From the NCBI RefSeq assembly GCF_000016325.1, contig NC_009436.1, positions 2,604,001-2,668,000 on the forward strand: DNA of 64,000 bases. Direction: 5' to 3'. Positions 33,635-44,621 of the stretch are shown here, in pieces. The DNA is from Enterobacter sp. 638 (GTDB lineage: Bacteria > Pseudomonadota > Gammaproteobacteria > Enterobacterales > Enterobacteriaceae). The notes beneath the pieces are model-generated. The model worked only from the letters and a program-made list of their open reading frames with translations. It was not told the origin of the DNA and ran no database searches. Made by a program: the position numbers and the translations under genes. Within the stretch, counting starts at the first letter, position 1, and each line of letters begins with the position of its first letter.

Positions 33635-35712
33635 TATTTTCCTCCGATTGTCGCCGTCATACGGATATGGCGGTTATCCGACAGTTCCATATTCGAGAGC
33701 ACCACCAGTTGCGTCAGACTGCGGCGCAGGAAGCGTGAAAGCAGCGGACGAAGCGCGTGGTTCACTAGCAGTACCGGCGGTGCGCCGAGCATTTCCTGAC
33801 GCGAAAGCGCTTCCTGCGTTTGGGCAAGCAGTCGGTCGGCAAGGCCAGGCTCGAGGCCACCTCCGCCCTGCAATGCCTGCAGAAGCAAACGCTCAAGCGG
33901 TGTATCAAGACCGATAACCTGCACTTCTCCCGTCCCCGGGAACCACTGCTGAGTGATTGCGCGCCCTAACGCGACACGTACTACGGCGGTCAGTTCGTGC
34001 GGATCGCTTTGCAGTGGAGCATGCTCCGCCAGCGTTTCCAGAATGGTTCGCATATCGCGGATCGGGACTTTTTCTTCCAGCAGGTTTTGCAGCACTTTGT
34101 GCAGCGTGGTTAACGTCACCACACCAGGCACCAAATCTTCAGTCAGTTTTGGCATCTCTTGCGTGACGCGGTCGAGCAACTGTTGCGCTTCCTGGCGTCC
34201 AAAGAGTTCCGCCGAGAACTGACCAATAAGATGGTTAAGGTGTGTCGCAACCACGGTGCTGGCTTCAACAACCGTGTAGCCCTGGATCTGCGCCTGTTCT
34301 TTCAGCGCGCTTTCAATCCAGATCGCCGCCAGACCAAATGCCGGGTCGATAGTTTGTTCACCGGGCAGCGTTCCTGCCGCAGTGCCAGGGTTGATGGCCA
34401 GCCAGCGCCCTGGATAGGCATCACCGCTGCCAATTTCAACACCTTTCATCAGAATACGGTAGCGTGCTGGCGGCAGATCCATGTTGTCACGGATGTGCAC
34501 CACCGGCGGCAGGAAACCCATATCCTGAGCGAATTTTTTACGGATACTGCGAATGCGCCCGAGCAGTTCGCCGTCCTGCTGGAAATCAACCATCGGAATC
34601 AAACGATAGCCCACTTCCATTCCAAGGGAATCCTCAAGCTGGACGTCGTTCCAGGTTGCTTCAACCGCCTGCGTATTTTCCGGCATTTTGACAGGAGCGA
34701 CTTCGGCGGCGGGTTTGTTTTCACGCCCACGTAACCACCAGGCCAGGCCTAGCAGTGCTGCGGTGAAAAGCAGGAAGACGAAGTTTGGCATGCCAGGCAC
34801 CATACCCAGCAGGCCGAGCACAGCAGCAGAGAGCATCAGCACGTTAGGGTTGCTGAACAACTGCGTCACCATCTGCTGACCGACATCTTCATCGGTGCTT
34901 ACGCGGGTAACAATAACACCTGCCGCAGTGGAGATGACGAGGGCCGGAATCTGCGCCACAAGGCCGTCACCGATCGTTAGCAGCGTATAGCTTTCCGCTG
35001 CATGGCCCATATCCATACCGTGTTGCAGCACGCCGACCAGCAAACCGCCCACCACGTTGATCACCATGATCAGGATGCCGGCGATGGCATCACCACGAAC
35101 GAATTTACTCGCACCGTCCATGGAACCGTAGAAGTCAGCTTCCTGAGTCACATCAGAACGGCGTTTCTTCGCTTCATCTTCACCAATCAACCCGGCGTTT
35201 AGATCGGCATCGATAGCCATCTGTTTGCCTGGCATCCCGTCCAGTACAAAACGCGCGCCAACTTCCGCGATACGCCCCGCACCTTTGGTAATAACCATAA
35301 AGTTGATGATAACGAGGATCACGAACACCACGATACCGATGGCAAAGTTCCCGCCCACCAGGAAGTGGCCAAATGCTTCAACCACTTTACCCGCTGCCGC
35401 ACCGCCGGTATGTCCATCCATCAGAATGATACGTGTGGACGCGACGTTCAGCGCCAGGCGCAGTAACGTTGTGAACAGCAGAATGGTTGGGAACGCAGCA
35501 AACTCCAGCGTACGCTGGGTAAACATCGCCACCAACAGCACCATGATGGACAGAGCAATGTTGAAGGTGAAAAGCAGATCGAGGATAAATGCTGGCAACG
35601 GCAGCACCATCATCGACAGAATTAGCAGGATGAGAATCGGCCCGGCAAGGATCTGCCATTGTACCGATTTCAGGTTGCTGGGCAGGCGCAACATCGCCAC
35701 CAAATTAGCCAT
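33634..35712 (-). CDS. flhA: Flagellar type III export gate protein FlhA
   Basis: FlhA forms the nonameric export gate of the flagellar secretion apparatus. The N-terminal half has about eight transmembrane helices and the FHIPEP family core (for example GAGRIAEVGARFVLDGMPGK, cut at 20 residues here); the C-terminal half is the cytoplasmic ring that docks chaperone-substrate pairs. Length of 692 residues matches E. coli. It overlaps flhB by eight bases and flhE by one, so the three are one operon. Confidence 0.97.
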   Translation of the reverse strand: MANLVAMLRLPSNLKSVQWQILAGPILILLILSMMVLPLPAFILDLLFTFNIALSIMVLLVAMFTQRTLEFAAFPTILLFTTLLRLALNVASTRIILMDGHTGGAAAGKVVEAFGHFLVGGNFAIGIVVFVILVIINFMVITKGAGRIAEVGARFVLDGMPGKQMAIDADLNAGLIGEDEAKKRRSDVTQEADFYGSMDGASKFVRGDAIAGILIMVINVVGGLLVGVLQHGMDMGHAAESYTLLTIGDGLVAQIPALVISTAAGVIVTRVSTDEDVGQQMVTQLFSNPNVLMLSAAVLGLLGMVPGMPNFVFLLFTAALLGLAWWLRGRENKPAAEVAPVKMPENTQAVEATWNDVQLEDSLGMEVGYRLIPMVDFQQDGELLGRIRSIRKKFAQDMGFLPPVVHIRDNMDLPPARYRILMKGVEIGSGDAYPGRWLAINPGTAAGTLPGEQTIDPAFGLAAIWIESALKEQAQIQGYTVVEASTVVATHLNHLIGQFSAELFGRQEAQQLLDRVTQEMPKLTEDLVPGVVTLTTLHKVLQNLLEEKVPIRDMRTILETLAEHAPLQSDPHELTAVVRVALGRAITQQWFPGTGEVQVIGLDTPLERLLLQALQGGGGLEPGLADRLLAQTQEALSRQEMLGAPPVLLVNHALRPLLSRFLRRSLTQLVVLSNMELSDNRHIRMTATIGGK

Positions 35713-36853
35713 CAGTGTCCTTCTCGTTCAAAAAATCCAGTGCTGCAGGCACCGGAAGATTGCCAGGTTTTTCAGGTCGTTGACCGCCTGCTAAACGCCA
35801 GCGTTTCAATTGCCATACCCATGCCAGCACTTCCGCTACGGCAGCATAGAGCTGCCCCGGAATTTGCTGACCAATTTCAGCGTGACGATAAAGCGCACGC
35901 GCTAAAGGCGGTGCTTCAAGTACCGGCACGCGGTTCTCACTTCCAATTTCTCGGATGCGCAGCGCGATAAGCCCCGCCCCTTTCGCGACCACTTTTGGCG
36001 CGCTCATTTTGTTTTCGTCGTATTTTAAAGCGACAGAATAGTGCGTCGGGTTGGTAACGATAACGTCTGCCTTCGGCACATCTTCCATCATGCGGCGGCG
36101 CGCGGCGGCACGCTGCATCTGGCGGATACGCCCTTTAACATGCGGATCGCCTTCCATCTGTTTATATTCGTCGCGCAAATCCTGGCGTGACATACGCAGC
36201 TTTTTGATATGGCTATAGATCTGGAAGAACACATCAAATCCAACCATGGGGATAATACTGAGTACCACCAGTACCGCGCAGAAACCCACTAAATCCATCG
36301 CATTACGCATGGCGGTTAGCGGGGATTCACTGAGAAGGCGCATCATATCTGGCCAATGGTGCCAAAGGTAAAACCCAGCAGTGCTGCCCATCAGCGTTGA
36401 CTTAAGGATCGCCTTAAGCAACTCCGCCCCCGTTTGCGCAGAAAACATCTTTGCAATGCCCGGGAACGGGTTAAGTTTGGAGAATTTGGGTTGCAGCGAT
36501 TTCCCGCTGAATATCAGACCACCCAGCATTATTGGCGATACCAGTGCCACCAGCACGACTCCGCTGATCAAGGGTAACAACGCTATCATCGCGTTTTTAA
36601 TCAACAGGATTATCTGGCTGAGGATCAAATTTTGGTCATTGACGATACTGTGATCGAAGCGTAACCCGGCCGAGAGCATACCCGCCAGCCGGTTGGCAAA
36701 CGCGCCGCCGCCGAACCAGATGATGCATACCCCTACTATTAAAATCAGCAGGGATGTCAGCTCTCGGGATCGGGGGACTTGCCCATCCTCACGCGCTTTG
36801 TCTAATCGGTGGGGTGTGGGGGCTTCTGTTTTGTCGTCGCTATCGTCTGCCAC
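35705..36853 (-). CDS. flhB: Flagellar export switch protein FlhB
   Basis: FlhB sets export specificity, switching from rod/hook to filament substrates. Four transmembrane helices occupy the N-terminal half, followed by the autocleaving cytoplasmic domain with the NPTH motif (VTNPTHYSVAL, about residue 269). Length of 382 residues agrees with E. coli. It is first in flhBAE. In E. coli its upstream neighbour is cheZ; here a fimbrial operon of over 5 kb intervenes. Confidence 0.97.
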   Translation of the reverse strand: MADDSDDKTEAPTPHRLDKAREDGQVPRSRELTSLLILIVGVCIIWFGGGAFANRLAGMLSAGLRFDHSIVNDQNLILSQIILLIKNAMIALLPLISGVVLVALVSPIMLGGLIFSGKSLQPKFSKLNPFPGIAKMFSAQTGAELLKAILKSTLMGSTAGFYLWHHWPDMMRLLSESPLTAMRNAMDLVGFCAVLVVLSIIPMVGFDVFFQIYSHIKKLRMSRQDLRDEYKQMEGDPHVKGRIRQMQRAAARRRMMEDVPKADVIVTNPTHYSVALKYDENKMSAPKVVAKGAGLIALRIREIGSENRVPVLEAPPLARALYRHAEIGQQIPGQLYAAVAEVLAWVWQLKRWRLAGGQRPEKPGNLPVPAALDFLNEKDTDG

Positions 36854-37365
36854 TGTCTTGCTCGCTGCCCATTACGTCAGGCTTATCATGCCAGAGCCTC
36901 GGCTGACCAATGGCGGGAAAAGCTCATATAACTTGTCCTTTTTGTCCCGTTTAACGCAGTAAAGATGACGGTTGGAACGATCTATACACTCCAAATTTGG
37001 AGCGATAGTTATTATCACCACCTTTAACCCCACAGGACATATCAAATAAATACCCCCCTTACGCACACTTTTAAACATAAAAACAACAATTCCCCTGGGT
37101 TAAATTAACAATCAAAAGAAAACACTCGCCTATTTATTTCAAATAATTATACCACTTACTAAAACAATAACCTTGGATAATACAAAAGCACACATAGGAT
37201 ATATTACAGCAACCTTTAAATACCCCTTTTAAATCCTCAAGCTTTAATAAGCCTCTTTCCTGAAATAAACAAAGTTGTATACTGAGACCTGGGATGAAAT
37301 AAGTTTATATAAATCCCGATGTAAACATTCAACTACTGGATATAAATATCACGGAGCTTCAGCTT
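36854..37365. other. AT-rich intergenic region between flhB and fimbrial operon
   Basis: This 512-base gap is strikingly AT-rich from about 37060 on, unlike the GC-balanced genes on either side. It must hold the flhBAE promoter (minus) and the fimbrial promoter (plus). A TATACT at 37278-37283 is a possible fimbrial -10 with a poor -35. A 68-codon minus-strand frame here has no family look and I do not call it. No invertible-switch repeats or recombinase gene are visible. Confidence 0.55.
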
Positions 37366-37941
37366 ATGAATTTAAGGAAAAATGTCATTGCCGCCACTAT
37401 GCTGGCGATTATTTCCGGCAGCGCCTGTGCGGCTGAAACCAATGCAGGAACCATCCATTTTACTGGTCAAATTATAGAACCCAGTTGCACTATTAAAGGT
37501 GATGATGGCACCGATAGCACAGTTCCTCTCGGAACCTATCCCACCAGTTTATTTACGGCCTCGGGCGATGAGTCCACTCTTGTGCCTTTTTCAATCACCC
37601 TCGTTGATTGCCCTGTAAAAAGTGATGGTTTACCTCAGGTTCAATTAACCTTTACTGGACCCACAACGCTGACAGGTGCTACGACTTTACTGGACGTGAG
37701 CAAGATCACCACGACTGGCGATACCGCAGCAACCGGCGTTGGTATCGCAATCAGTGCCAAAGGTGAAGATGACCAACTGCTTTCGCTGGATGGTAAGGAA
37801 GGACAAATCTACATTGATCTTCCTGAAGCTAAAGAAGATCAGATTAAGTCAGATTTCAACGCAAGATATAAATCTTTCGCAGCAAAAGTAACGGCGGGTC
37901 CGGCCGATGGTGATCTTACCGTGAATATTCTTTACCGTTAA
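37366..37941 (+). CDS. Chaperone-usher fimbrial major subunit
   Basis: A 191-residue pilin-like protein with signal peptide (cut near residue 22, after SGSACA), followed by GTIHFTGQIIEPSCTI, the classic fimbrial subunit start. C41 and C82 should form the disulphide. The C-terminal tail ends DGDLTVNILYR, the expected last beta strand for donor-strand exchange. It is the first gene of a subunit-chaperone-usher-adhesin operon. A strong hairpin after the stop suggests it is made in excess of the other proteins. The order resembles yehDCBA, but I cannot assign the clade firmly. Confidence 0.85.
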   Translation: MNLRKNVIAATMLAIISGSACAAETNAGTIHFTGQIIEPSCTIKGDDGTDSTVPLGTYPTSLFTASGDESTLVPFSITLVDCPVKSDGLPQVQLTFTGPTTLTGATTLLDVSKITTTGDTAATGVGIAISAKGEDDQLLSLDGKEGQIYIDLPEAKEDQIKSDFNARYKSFAAKVTAGPADGDLTVNILYR

Positions 37942-38001
37942 TAGCGCTTCCATTATTCATAAAATAGATATTTTTATCGTTTTCTCGGGAGTTATTCCTA
38001 T

Positions 38002-38031
38002 TGATAGCCCGAAACCCCCTTCGGGCTATCA
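38002..38031. other. mRNA-stabilising or attenuating hairpin after the pilin gene
   Basis: TGATAGCCCGAA and TTCGGGCTATCA form a perfect 12-bp stem around ACCCCC. There is no T-run, so it probably pauses or protects the transcript between the pilin and chaperone genes. Confidence 0.7.
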
Positions 38032-38070
38032 CTCCCGCTGATTTAAAAATGTGATTTACAGGGAGCTTTG

Positions 38071-38757
38071 ATGCGTATTTTCGTGCTTTTTTTATTATGC
38101 ATTCCGGTAATTTCCACTTCATTTTGCCATGCAGCAGGTATACAAATTGGTCGCACAAGAATCGTTTATGAAGCGGGTAAAAAAGAGATTTCCCTTCCGC
38201 TAGTAAATAAAGACAGCATCCTTCCCTGGTTGGTGCAATCATGGACCGACACGGGTGATGGAAAAACTCGTGGTCCCTTCATTGTGACCCCCCCTTTATT
38301 CCGTCTCGACCCGGAAAAAGAGCAGAGTCTTCGTATTGCATGGAATGGAGCAGCGCTTCCAGAAAATAAAGAATCACTGTTCTACATGAACATTCGCACT
38401 ATCCCGGCAACGGCAAAGGAAGACGATCAGAAAAACGTTCTGCGCTTGATTTATAAAACGCGTCTGAAACTCTTCTGGCGCCCAGAGGGACTGAAAGGCA
38501 CTCCCAATGAGGCCTGCCAGCAACTTCGTTTCACGCGCAGTGGAAAAATGCTGACCGTGGTGAATAGCGGCGATTTCTACAGCATTTTTGACAACCTGAG
38601 ATTGGGAAACACGAAGATTGAAAGCGCCGATCAAGTCAGCCCTCAGTCAAGCGTCAGCCTCCCTGTTCCAGACGGTGCTACCGGTACAAGCGTCACCTGG
38701 CGTTGCATCACAGATTACGGTAATGCCTCAGCGCAATACACATTCAAACTGGCTTAG
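38071..38757 (+). CDS. Periplasmic pilus chaperone
   Basis: A 228-residue PapD-like chaperone. The signal peptide ends near FCHA (about residue 21), then GIQIGRTRIVYEAGKKE begins the first immunoglobulin domain. The conserved G1-strand/subunit-binding region includes the FYMNIRTIP motif. The C-terminal domain has a Cys pair (EACQQLRF and WRCITDYG). I start at the ATG at 38071, nine bases after GGGAG. It lies 129 bases after the pilin and 11 bases before the usher. Confidence 0.9.
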   Translation: MRIFVLFLLCIPVISTSFCHAAGIQIGRTRIVYEAGKKEISLPLVNKDSILPWLVQSWTDTGDGKTRGPFIVTPPLFRLDPEKEQSLRIAWNGAALPENKESLFYMNIRTIPATAKEDDQKNVLRLIYKTRLKLFWRPEGLKGTPNEACQQLRFTRSGKMLTVVNSGDFYSIFDNLRLGNTKIESADQVSPQSSVSLPVPDGATGTSVTWRCITDYGNASAQYTFKLA

Positions 38758-38768
38758 GACGAAACAAA

Positions 38769-41324
38769 ATGATTCATGGATTATGTCCTTCGCTCAGCCA
38801 TCGCCGCCTGCGCCTCAATCCCATTGTACGCTATTTAGGCGGTTTCTTGATGATGGCTTCGGCTGCGGCTCATGCTCGAGAATACCGTTTTTCACCCTCT
38901 TCACTGGAGGGTGACATGCTGATGCAACAGGATATCGACCTGTCTTTATTCTCGAAATCAAATGCCCAGTTACCCGGCGTCTACCCTTCAAGAATCAAAA
39001 TCAACGATAACCCTATCGATAATCTTGATATCACTTACCTCAGCGATAAAAATGGCGATCTCGTCGCGCAACTGACACCCGAAATGCTGCGTAAATGGGG
39101 GGTTGATATTGATAAATATCCTTCACTTTCATCACAAGTGGCGACCCGTCCCTTGGCAAAACCACTGGGAGATTACATTCCTCAGGCGGCGTCGAAACTC
39201 GATTTTTCCGTCATGACGCTGAACCTCAGCATTCCGCAAGCGGCGATTAGCAGTAACGGCAGGGATTACATTGATCCTTCACGTTGGGACGATGGAGCCC
39301 CTGTTGCCTTTGTCGATTACAGTTTTTCCGGTTCACAAAGCGAGGATGATGCGCGCAGCAAGACCACCAATCAGTACTTGAATATGCGTAGCGGCGCTAA
39401 CCTTGCGGGCTGGCGAGTGCGCAACTATTCCACCTGGAGCAAAACTGACGATGCGAACAGCTGGGATACCATTAATACCTATCTGCAACATGATATCGAT
39501 GCATTAAAGGCTCAATTTACCGGCGGTGAGAGCAGTACGCGCGGCGAGGTTTTCGATAGCCTGCAGTATCGCGGGGTCAACATTGCTTCCGATGAAGAGA
39601 TGCTGCCATACAGTCAGCGAGGTTACGCACCTACGATTCGCGGTATCGCGAGTTCAAATGCGGAAGTTTCGGTGCGTCAGAACGGCTATCTTATTTACCA
39701 GCAAAACGTCGCGCCGGGGGCCTTTGCCATTGATGACCTTTACTCTACGACCAACAGCGGCGATCTCGAAGTGACAGTAAAAGAAGCGGACGGTACTGAA
39801 CACCGCTTCACCCAACCCTATTCAAGCGTCGCCGTGATGCAACGCCCTGATCACGTTAAGTATGAACTTACCGCAGCGCGCTATCGTGCTGATAGCGGCA
39901 GCGATCAAAATCAGCCAGTCTTCGCTCAGGGCAGTCTCATCTATGGTGTGAATAACTACTTCACCGTCTTTGGTGGCCTGACCACATCACAGGACTATCA
40001 AGCAGCTAATGCTGGTAGCGGTATTGCGCTCGGCGCTTTGGGCTCCATATCTGCGGACGTCACGGTCGCTAAAGCCCAGCTCGATAATGATGAGAAAAGC
40101 ACCGGCCAGTCATATCGGCTGCTTTACTCCGGCAAAGTAGATGCGACCGACACTAACTTCACCCTGGCCAGTTATCGTTACTCAACAAGTGGCTACTACA
40201 GCTTTGCCGATGCCAACCAAAAATATGATCAGCATGAAGATGATTATCTATTTCGCTACAACAAACGTAACCGTATTCAGGCAAGCATCAGTCAAAAGAT
40301 TTACGACGTCAGCCTCTATCTTAACGGCTATCAGCAGGATTACTGGGACACCTCTCAAACGGAACGCAGCATTTCAGCCGGGCTTAACACCGTCGTGAAA
40401 AGCATCAGTTTCCATCTGGCGTACACCTATAGTGAAACTAATGACAGTGAAAATGACCAGATGGTTTCTTTCGGCTTAAGTATGCCGCTCAGTCAATGGC
40501 TTCCCCGCGCCTGGAGCAGCTATAACATAAGTAACAGTAAACACGGTTACACACGACAAAATGTGGGGGTGAATGGCACGTTGCTTGATGACGAGCGCTT
40601 AAGCTATTCACTTCAGCAGAGCCACTCAAACCATGATGGGGATGATACCAGCAGTGTTTACGGCAGTTACCGCTCGCAGTATGCCAATCTCAACGCAGGT
40701 TATTACTATGCCTCCGATAATTCCCAGCAACTCAGCTACGGTCTTAGCGGTGCAGTGGTTGCACATCCTCTGGGGGTGACGCTTGCTCAGCCATTAGGGA
40801 ATCAATTTGCCATTGTGAATGCAGGTCATGCGTCAGGCGTACGTTTCGAGAATCAACGTGGAATTCAGACTGACTGGCAAGGGAATGCCATCATTCCTTC
40901 ACTGAGCCCGTATCAGGAAAACCGCATCCGCATTGATACCACCAGCCTACCTGAGAACGTTGATACTGCCGACACTGCCGTCACCGTGATTCCTTCACGT
41001 AATGCAGGTGTGGTGGCCCGTTTTGATGCCCACGTCGGTTACCGCACACTTATCACCTTGACCCGTAACGATGGCAAAACCGTTCCATTTGGTGCAGTTG
41101 CTACTGCACGGTCACCGGTTATCAGCGGTATCGTTGACGACACAGGCACCCTCTATCTTGCCGGCATATCGGACAGCGTGCAGCTTGACGTCAAATGGGG
41201 TAATGCACCTAACCAGCATTGCACGGCCAACGTGTCGTTGGATCCGTCGCAAAATGCGATAAACCCAACAGGCATTCGCTCCGTCCGCGCAATTTGTCAG
41301 CAGGAAATGAAACATGTTAACTGA
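38769..41324 (+). CDS. Outer membrane fimbrial usher
   Basis: An 851-residue usher of the PapC/FimD type that forms the outer-membrane pore for pilus assembly. A signal peptide of about 36 residues ends in AAAHA. An N-terminal chaperone-binding domain, a 24-strand barrel with an internal plug (PYSQRGYAPTIRG is a typical marker), and C-terminal domains with a closing Cys pair (HCTANV and AICQQE) are all present. The frame is intact. It overlaps or abuts the adhesin gene. Confidence 0.93.
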   Translation: MIHGLCPSLSHRRLRLNPIVRYLGGFLMMASAAAHAREYRFSPSSLEGDMLMQQDIDLSLFSKSNAQLPGVYPSRIKINDNPIDNLDITYLSDKNGDLVAQLTPEMLRKWGVDIDKYPSLSSQVATRPLAKPLGDYIPQAASKLDFSVMTLNLSIPQAAISSNGRDYIDPSRWDDGAPVAFVDYSFSGSQSEDDARSKTTNQYLNMRSGANLAGWRVRNYSTWSKTDDANSWDTINTYLQHDIDALKAQFTGGESSTRGEVFDSLQYRGVNIASDEEMLPYSQRGYAPTIRGIASSNAEVSVRQNGYLIYQQNVAPGAFAIDDLYSTTNSGDLEVTVKEADGTEHRFTQPYSSVAVMQRPDHVKYELTAARYRADSGSDQNQPVFAQGSLIYGVNNYFTVFGGLTTSQDYQAANAGSGIALGALGSISADVTVAKAQLDNDEKSTGQSYRLLYSGKVDATDTNFTLASYRYSTSGYYSFADANQKYDQHEDDYLFRYNKRNRIQASISQKIYDVSLYLNGYQQDYWDTSQTERSISAGLNTVVKSISFHLAYTYSETNDSENDQMVSFGLSMPLSQWLPRAWSSYNISNSKHGYTRQNVGVNGTLLDDERLSYSLQQSHSNHDGDDTSSVYGSYRSQYANLNAGYYYASDNSQQLSYGLSGAVVAHPLGVTLAQPLGNQFAIVNAGHASGVRFENQRGIQTDWQGNAIIPSLSPYQENRIRIDTTSLPENVDTADTAVTVIPSRNAGVVARFDAHVGYRTLITLTRNDGKTVPFGAVATARSPVISGIVDDTGTLYLAGISDSVQLDVKWGNAPNQHCTANVSLDPSQNAINPTGIRSVRAICQQEMKHVN

Positions 41325-42465
41325 TATGAAAACCTTTTCTCGCGCCTTCATCGGTGCGCTGCTTTGTCTCGTCTTTTCGGCTTCAGCGTCCGCAGCAACG
41401 ACATTACTCAATTGTTTTGGCGCACCACAGGAATACAACATCTCCTATGACAGAGATTTAAACGCCAGCGAAAACATTACTCATCACGAAATCAATGTGG
41501 ATCATTTGGTCGGCGATGGGATGGAAATGGAGGCTAACTGCAGTTGTCCAAAAAATATCTCTGGCACCACGCCTGTACTGGAACTCACATTGGCGGGTAG
41601 CCCCCTCTCGCCAGGCGTCAGCGGGTATGGATATTTGACGGATAAAGTGGATATCGATGTCAGGGGATATACGGATGCGGTGAACTCGCCTGATGGTGGT
41701 GGATTATTCGGGCTGAATATTAATCAGTACCCAACATCACCCTCATCAATGCCTAACACGATTGAAGATATTAAAACCAAAGAAGGGACAGCCAGTGTAT
41801 GCAGTACGAGCACACGACCTTCTGACTCCACGTCAGTTAAGCGAAAATTCAAACTGAACGTGATTGGGGCAAAATTTTACATCAAAAAACCAATTATTGG
41901 CAAAGAAGCGATCCCCACTACCCTCGTCGTTCAAAACTATACCTGCCTCTATTTCGGCTCAGGAAGTTGTGATATCACCGGCGCGCAGCAGGTATCGAAT
42001 ATCTGGCTGAGTGGGTCGCTCTCAGCTCCGTTAAGTTGCACTATTAATGAGGGCAGCACGATTGAGGTCGATTTTGGCAATATCGTGAGCAAGCAATTTA
42101 ACGGAAAAAGTCGACCACCTCAGGGATACGCCCTAAAAAATGTCGATATATCTTATCATTGCGATGATAACGCCATTGGGAATAATGACAGAATTAAGCT
42201 GACGCTAACCGCCGATCAGGGAGTTGTCGATAGCAGCGACCCGCTGGTCGCGAAAATGCTTGATAAGGATGATGTAGGCGTTCGAATTTATGATGAGAAT
42301 AACCAAAATGTGGCGCTAGACGGCACATTCGAATTCCCGGTCCCGATGGACGATCAAGGAAATGGTGTGGTGCGAATCAAAGCCGCGCCCGTCAGCACTA
42401 CCGGAAAAACGCCGGAACCCGGTCAGTTTGAAGGTAACGTCACGGTAAAAATGGATTTGCGTTAA
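41314..42465 (+). CDS. Fimbrial tip adhesin (two-domain)
   Basis: A 383-residue exported protein. The signal peptide ends near SASASA. The N-terminal 200 residues have Cys pairs (LLNCFG, ANCSCPKN, TASVCS) and match no subunit fold I recognise, as expected for a receptor-binding domain. From about residue 240 the sequence is pilin-like (CTINEGSTIEVDFGNI to a final VTVKMDLR). The ATG at 41314 has AGGA seven bases upstream and overlaps the usher; an ATG at 41326, two bases after the usher stop, is the alternative. The receptor is unknown. Confidence 0.8.
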   Translation: MLTDMKTFSRAFIGALLCLVFSASASAATTLLNCFGAPQEYNISYDRDLNASENITHHEINVDHLVGDGMEMEANCSCPKNISGTTPVLELTLAGSPLSPGVSGYGYLTDKVDIDVRGYTDAVNSPDGGGLFGLNINQYPTSPSSMPNTIEDIKTKEGTASVCSTSTRPSDSTSVKRKFKLNVIGAKFYIKKPIIGKEAIPTTLVVQNYTCLYFGSGSCDITGAQQVSNIWLSGSLSAPLSCTINEGSTIEVDFGNIVSKQFNGKSRPPQGYALKNVDISYHCDDNAIGNNDRIKLTLTADQGVVDSSDPLVAKMLDKDDVGVRIYDENNQNVALDGTFEFPVPMDDQGNGVVRIKAAPVSTTGKTPEPGQFEGNVTVKMDLR

Positions 42466-42466
42466 G

Positions 42467-42500
42467 TTATACGCAGGTTGCGCAAACAACCTGCGTATAA
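42467..42500. terminator. Putative bidirectional terminator between adhesin and cheZ
   Basis: TTATACGCAGGTTG and CAACCTGCGTATAA are perfect 14-bp inverted arms around CGCAAA, starting two bases past the adhesin stop and ten bases from the cheZ stop. There is no long T-run, so strength is unsure. Confidence 0.7.
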
Positions 42501-42510
42501 ATCGCAATAA

Positions 42511-43155
42511 TTAGAACCCGAGGCTGTCCAGCAAATCGTCCACCTGATCCTGGCTGGCAACAACGCCCGCCTTGGTGGTATCGAGTTGCGGGCCATTCAA
42601 CAGGCTTTCATTCTCGCGTTTCGGACGGGATGCGGGTTCCGGCATGTTCTCCAGAAGCACCATCAGTAACTGACGTTCGATTTCCTGAATCACATCCATC
42701 ATGCGCTTGATGACCTGGCCCGTAAGGTCCTGGAAATCCTGCGCCATCATAATGTCCAACAACTGAGCATTGGTGAAGCTGGTATGATCCGGCACTTCGC
42801 CCAGATACTGACGCGTATCCGTCACCAGCTCACGTGCATCGGTCAGTTCGATTGGGTTTTCGAACCACTCGTCCCAACGTTTGCTCAGCGATTTCGCGCC
42901 TTTTTCCATCGCATCCTGGTGGGGTTGCGACGCTTCAACGCTGTTCAGCGCGCGCTCTGCTGCCTGTGCGGTCATCTGAACCACGTAGTCCAGACGATCG
43001 CGTGCATCAGGAATCGCTTCGGCGGCTTCGGCAATAGCCTGATCCAGGCCTAGTTCGCGTAAGCTGTCACGCAGCATGCGCGTCAGGCTACCAATGCGAA
43101 CAATTATGTCGTTGGGCGAAAGCGCGTCAACGGGTTTAATAGAAGATTGCATCAT
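42511..43155 (-). CDS. cheZ: Chemotaxis protein phosphatase CheZ
   Basis: CheZ dephosphorylates CheY-P and so resets motor switching. The active motif [10 protein letters not shown] supplies the catalytic Asp and Gln on a long helical hairpin, and the C-terminal helix [13 protein letters not shown] binds CheY. I start at 43155 (MMQSSIKP), giving 214 residues as in E. coli; the frame is open further upstream through cheY. It is last in the tar operon. Confidence 0.96.
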   Translation of the reverse strand: MMQSSIKPVDALSPNDIIVRIGSLTRMLRDSLRELGLDQAIAEAAEAIPDARDRLDYVVQMTAQAAERALNSVEASQPHQDAMEKGAKSLSKRWDEWFENPIELTDARELVTDTRQYLGEVPDHTSFTNAQLLDIMMAQDFQDLTGQVIKRMMDVIQEIERQLLMVLLENMPEPASRPKRENESLLNGPQLDTTKAGVVASQDQVDDLLDSLGF

Positions 43156-43165
43156 CACCAGCACC

Positions 43166-44617
<1,452 letters not shown>

Positions 44618-44621
<4 letters not shown>

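Noticed and set aside
36872..37078. 68-codon minus-strand frame upstream of flhB
   Set aside because: No ribosome-binding site, no family features, and it sits in a promoter region.
37000..37365. fimS-type invertible promoter switch for the fimbrial operon
   Set aside because: I found no short inverted repeats flanking the promoter region and no FimB/FimE-type recombinase gene nearby.
38769..42465. Naming the classical fimbrial operon yehDCBA
   Set aside because: Gene order fits, but I could not confirm sequence identity with Yeh proteins by reading alone; the Sti and other clades share this order.
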